From: an uncultured Oscillochloris sp.
GTDB taxonomy: Bacteria > Chloroflexota > Chloroflexia > Chloroflexales > Chloroflexaceae
Assembly: GCA_903887465.1 (NCBI GenBank)
Contig: CAISPW010000090.1
Span: 1-49,305 of the forward strand
Direction: 5' to 3'
DNA: 49,305 nt
Under the pieces are notes generated by a model that saw only the letters and a list, made by a program, of their open reading frames with translations, was not told where the DNA came from and did not search any database. Below, in pieces: positions 49,256 to 49,305 of the stretch (position 1 is its first letter; each line of letters starts with the position of its first letter). Both the position numbers and the translations under genes were made by a program.

Positions 49256-49305
49256 CAGGGCATGAGCAAAGTCGCCTCCGGCGGGGGTTTGGGGGTGGCA
49301 AAGCC
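49256..49305 (-). repeat. Family A miniature element, reverse copy cut by window edge
   Basis: Starts with the terminal CAGGGCATGAGCAAAG, then GTCGCCTCCGGCGGGGGTTT and GGGGGTGGC, the reverse complement of the right end of family A. It continues beyond the window. Confidence 0.8.

Overview
This is a GC-rich window from what is most likely a filamentous member of the Chloroflexota (class Chloroflexia; inference). The reasons are the gene content (VanW/YoaR-like peptidoglycan-binding protein, MurI, a clpC-radA-yacL gene order, kelch/clostripain and cohesin/dockerin exoproteins), the many two-component and partner-switching genes, and three secreted proteins that end in almost the same C-terminal octapeptide (x-x-L-P-[LI]-V-[VM]-R). 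No rRNA, tRNA or CRISPR array was found.

Layout. 1-6.7 kb: a sugar ABC importer operon on the minus strand (binding lipoprotein and two permeases, no ATPase visible), preceded by a LacI-type repressor, with a GT4 glycosyltransferase divergent from it. 6.7-9.5 kb: a secreted subtilisin-like protease. 9.5-20.4 kb: housekeeping and signalling genes on the plus strand: an orphan OmpR-type regulator, a four-domain S1 protein, ClpC, two tandem GT2 glycosyltransferases, RadA, a YacL-like PIN-TRAM protein and D-aminoacyl-tRNA deacylase. The order clpC-radA-yacL recalls the Bacillus clpC region, with disA missing and the glycosyltransferases inserted. 20.7-24.4 kb: a three-gene partner-switching module (RsbT-like kinase, RsbX/SpoIIE-like phosphatase, large GAF/PAS histidine kinase). 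24.4-28.1 kb: a class I glutamine amidotransferase-like hydrolase, glutamate racemase, and VanW. 28.4-32.3 kb: a stand-alone HerA-like ATPase and a HisKA_2 sensor kinase.

32.5-49.3 kb is accessory and rearranged. It holds a broken PQQ-propeller gene capped by a perfect 24-bp hairpin, a 1590-residue kelch/PKD-like/clostripain exoprotein, and a minus-strand gene set that reads BrnT toxin (frameshifted), antitoxin, sigma factor-like, anti-sigma-like, CHAT/TPR protease. Divergent from it is a regulator made of two LuxR-type helix-turn-helix domains. Next come a TnpB-only IS605-type element and a 1100-residue exoprotein joining an M23 peptidase, a seven-blade lectin-type propeller, cohesin, dockerin and cohesin. 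The end carries gene debris: a second copy of the LuxR 3' end and an internally deleted alpha/beta-hydrolase.

Non-coding DNA is dominated by at least three families of small non-autonomous elements. Family A (154 bp; ends CAGGGC...; two copies have perfect 10-bp target duplications) has six copies. Family B (140 bp; ends TACTACCGTTGTAGT) has three copies plus a fragment. Family C (about 175-179 bp; ends ACTACCGCAAAAGGCACGC) has two copies in opposite orientation, whose internal hairpins keep pairing despite sequence change. Several genes have a -10 box only 12-14 nt before the ATG and no Shine-Dalgarno sequence, which predicts leaderless mRNAs; others have clear GGAGG-type sites.

The best candidates for undescribed biology are the shared C-terminal exoprotein tag, the TA-sigma-antisigma-CHAT operon, the cohesin-dockerin-cohesin exoprotein, and the structured mobile elements.
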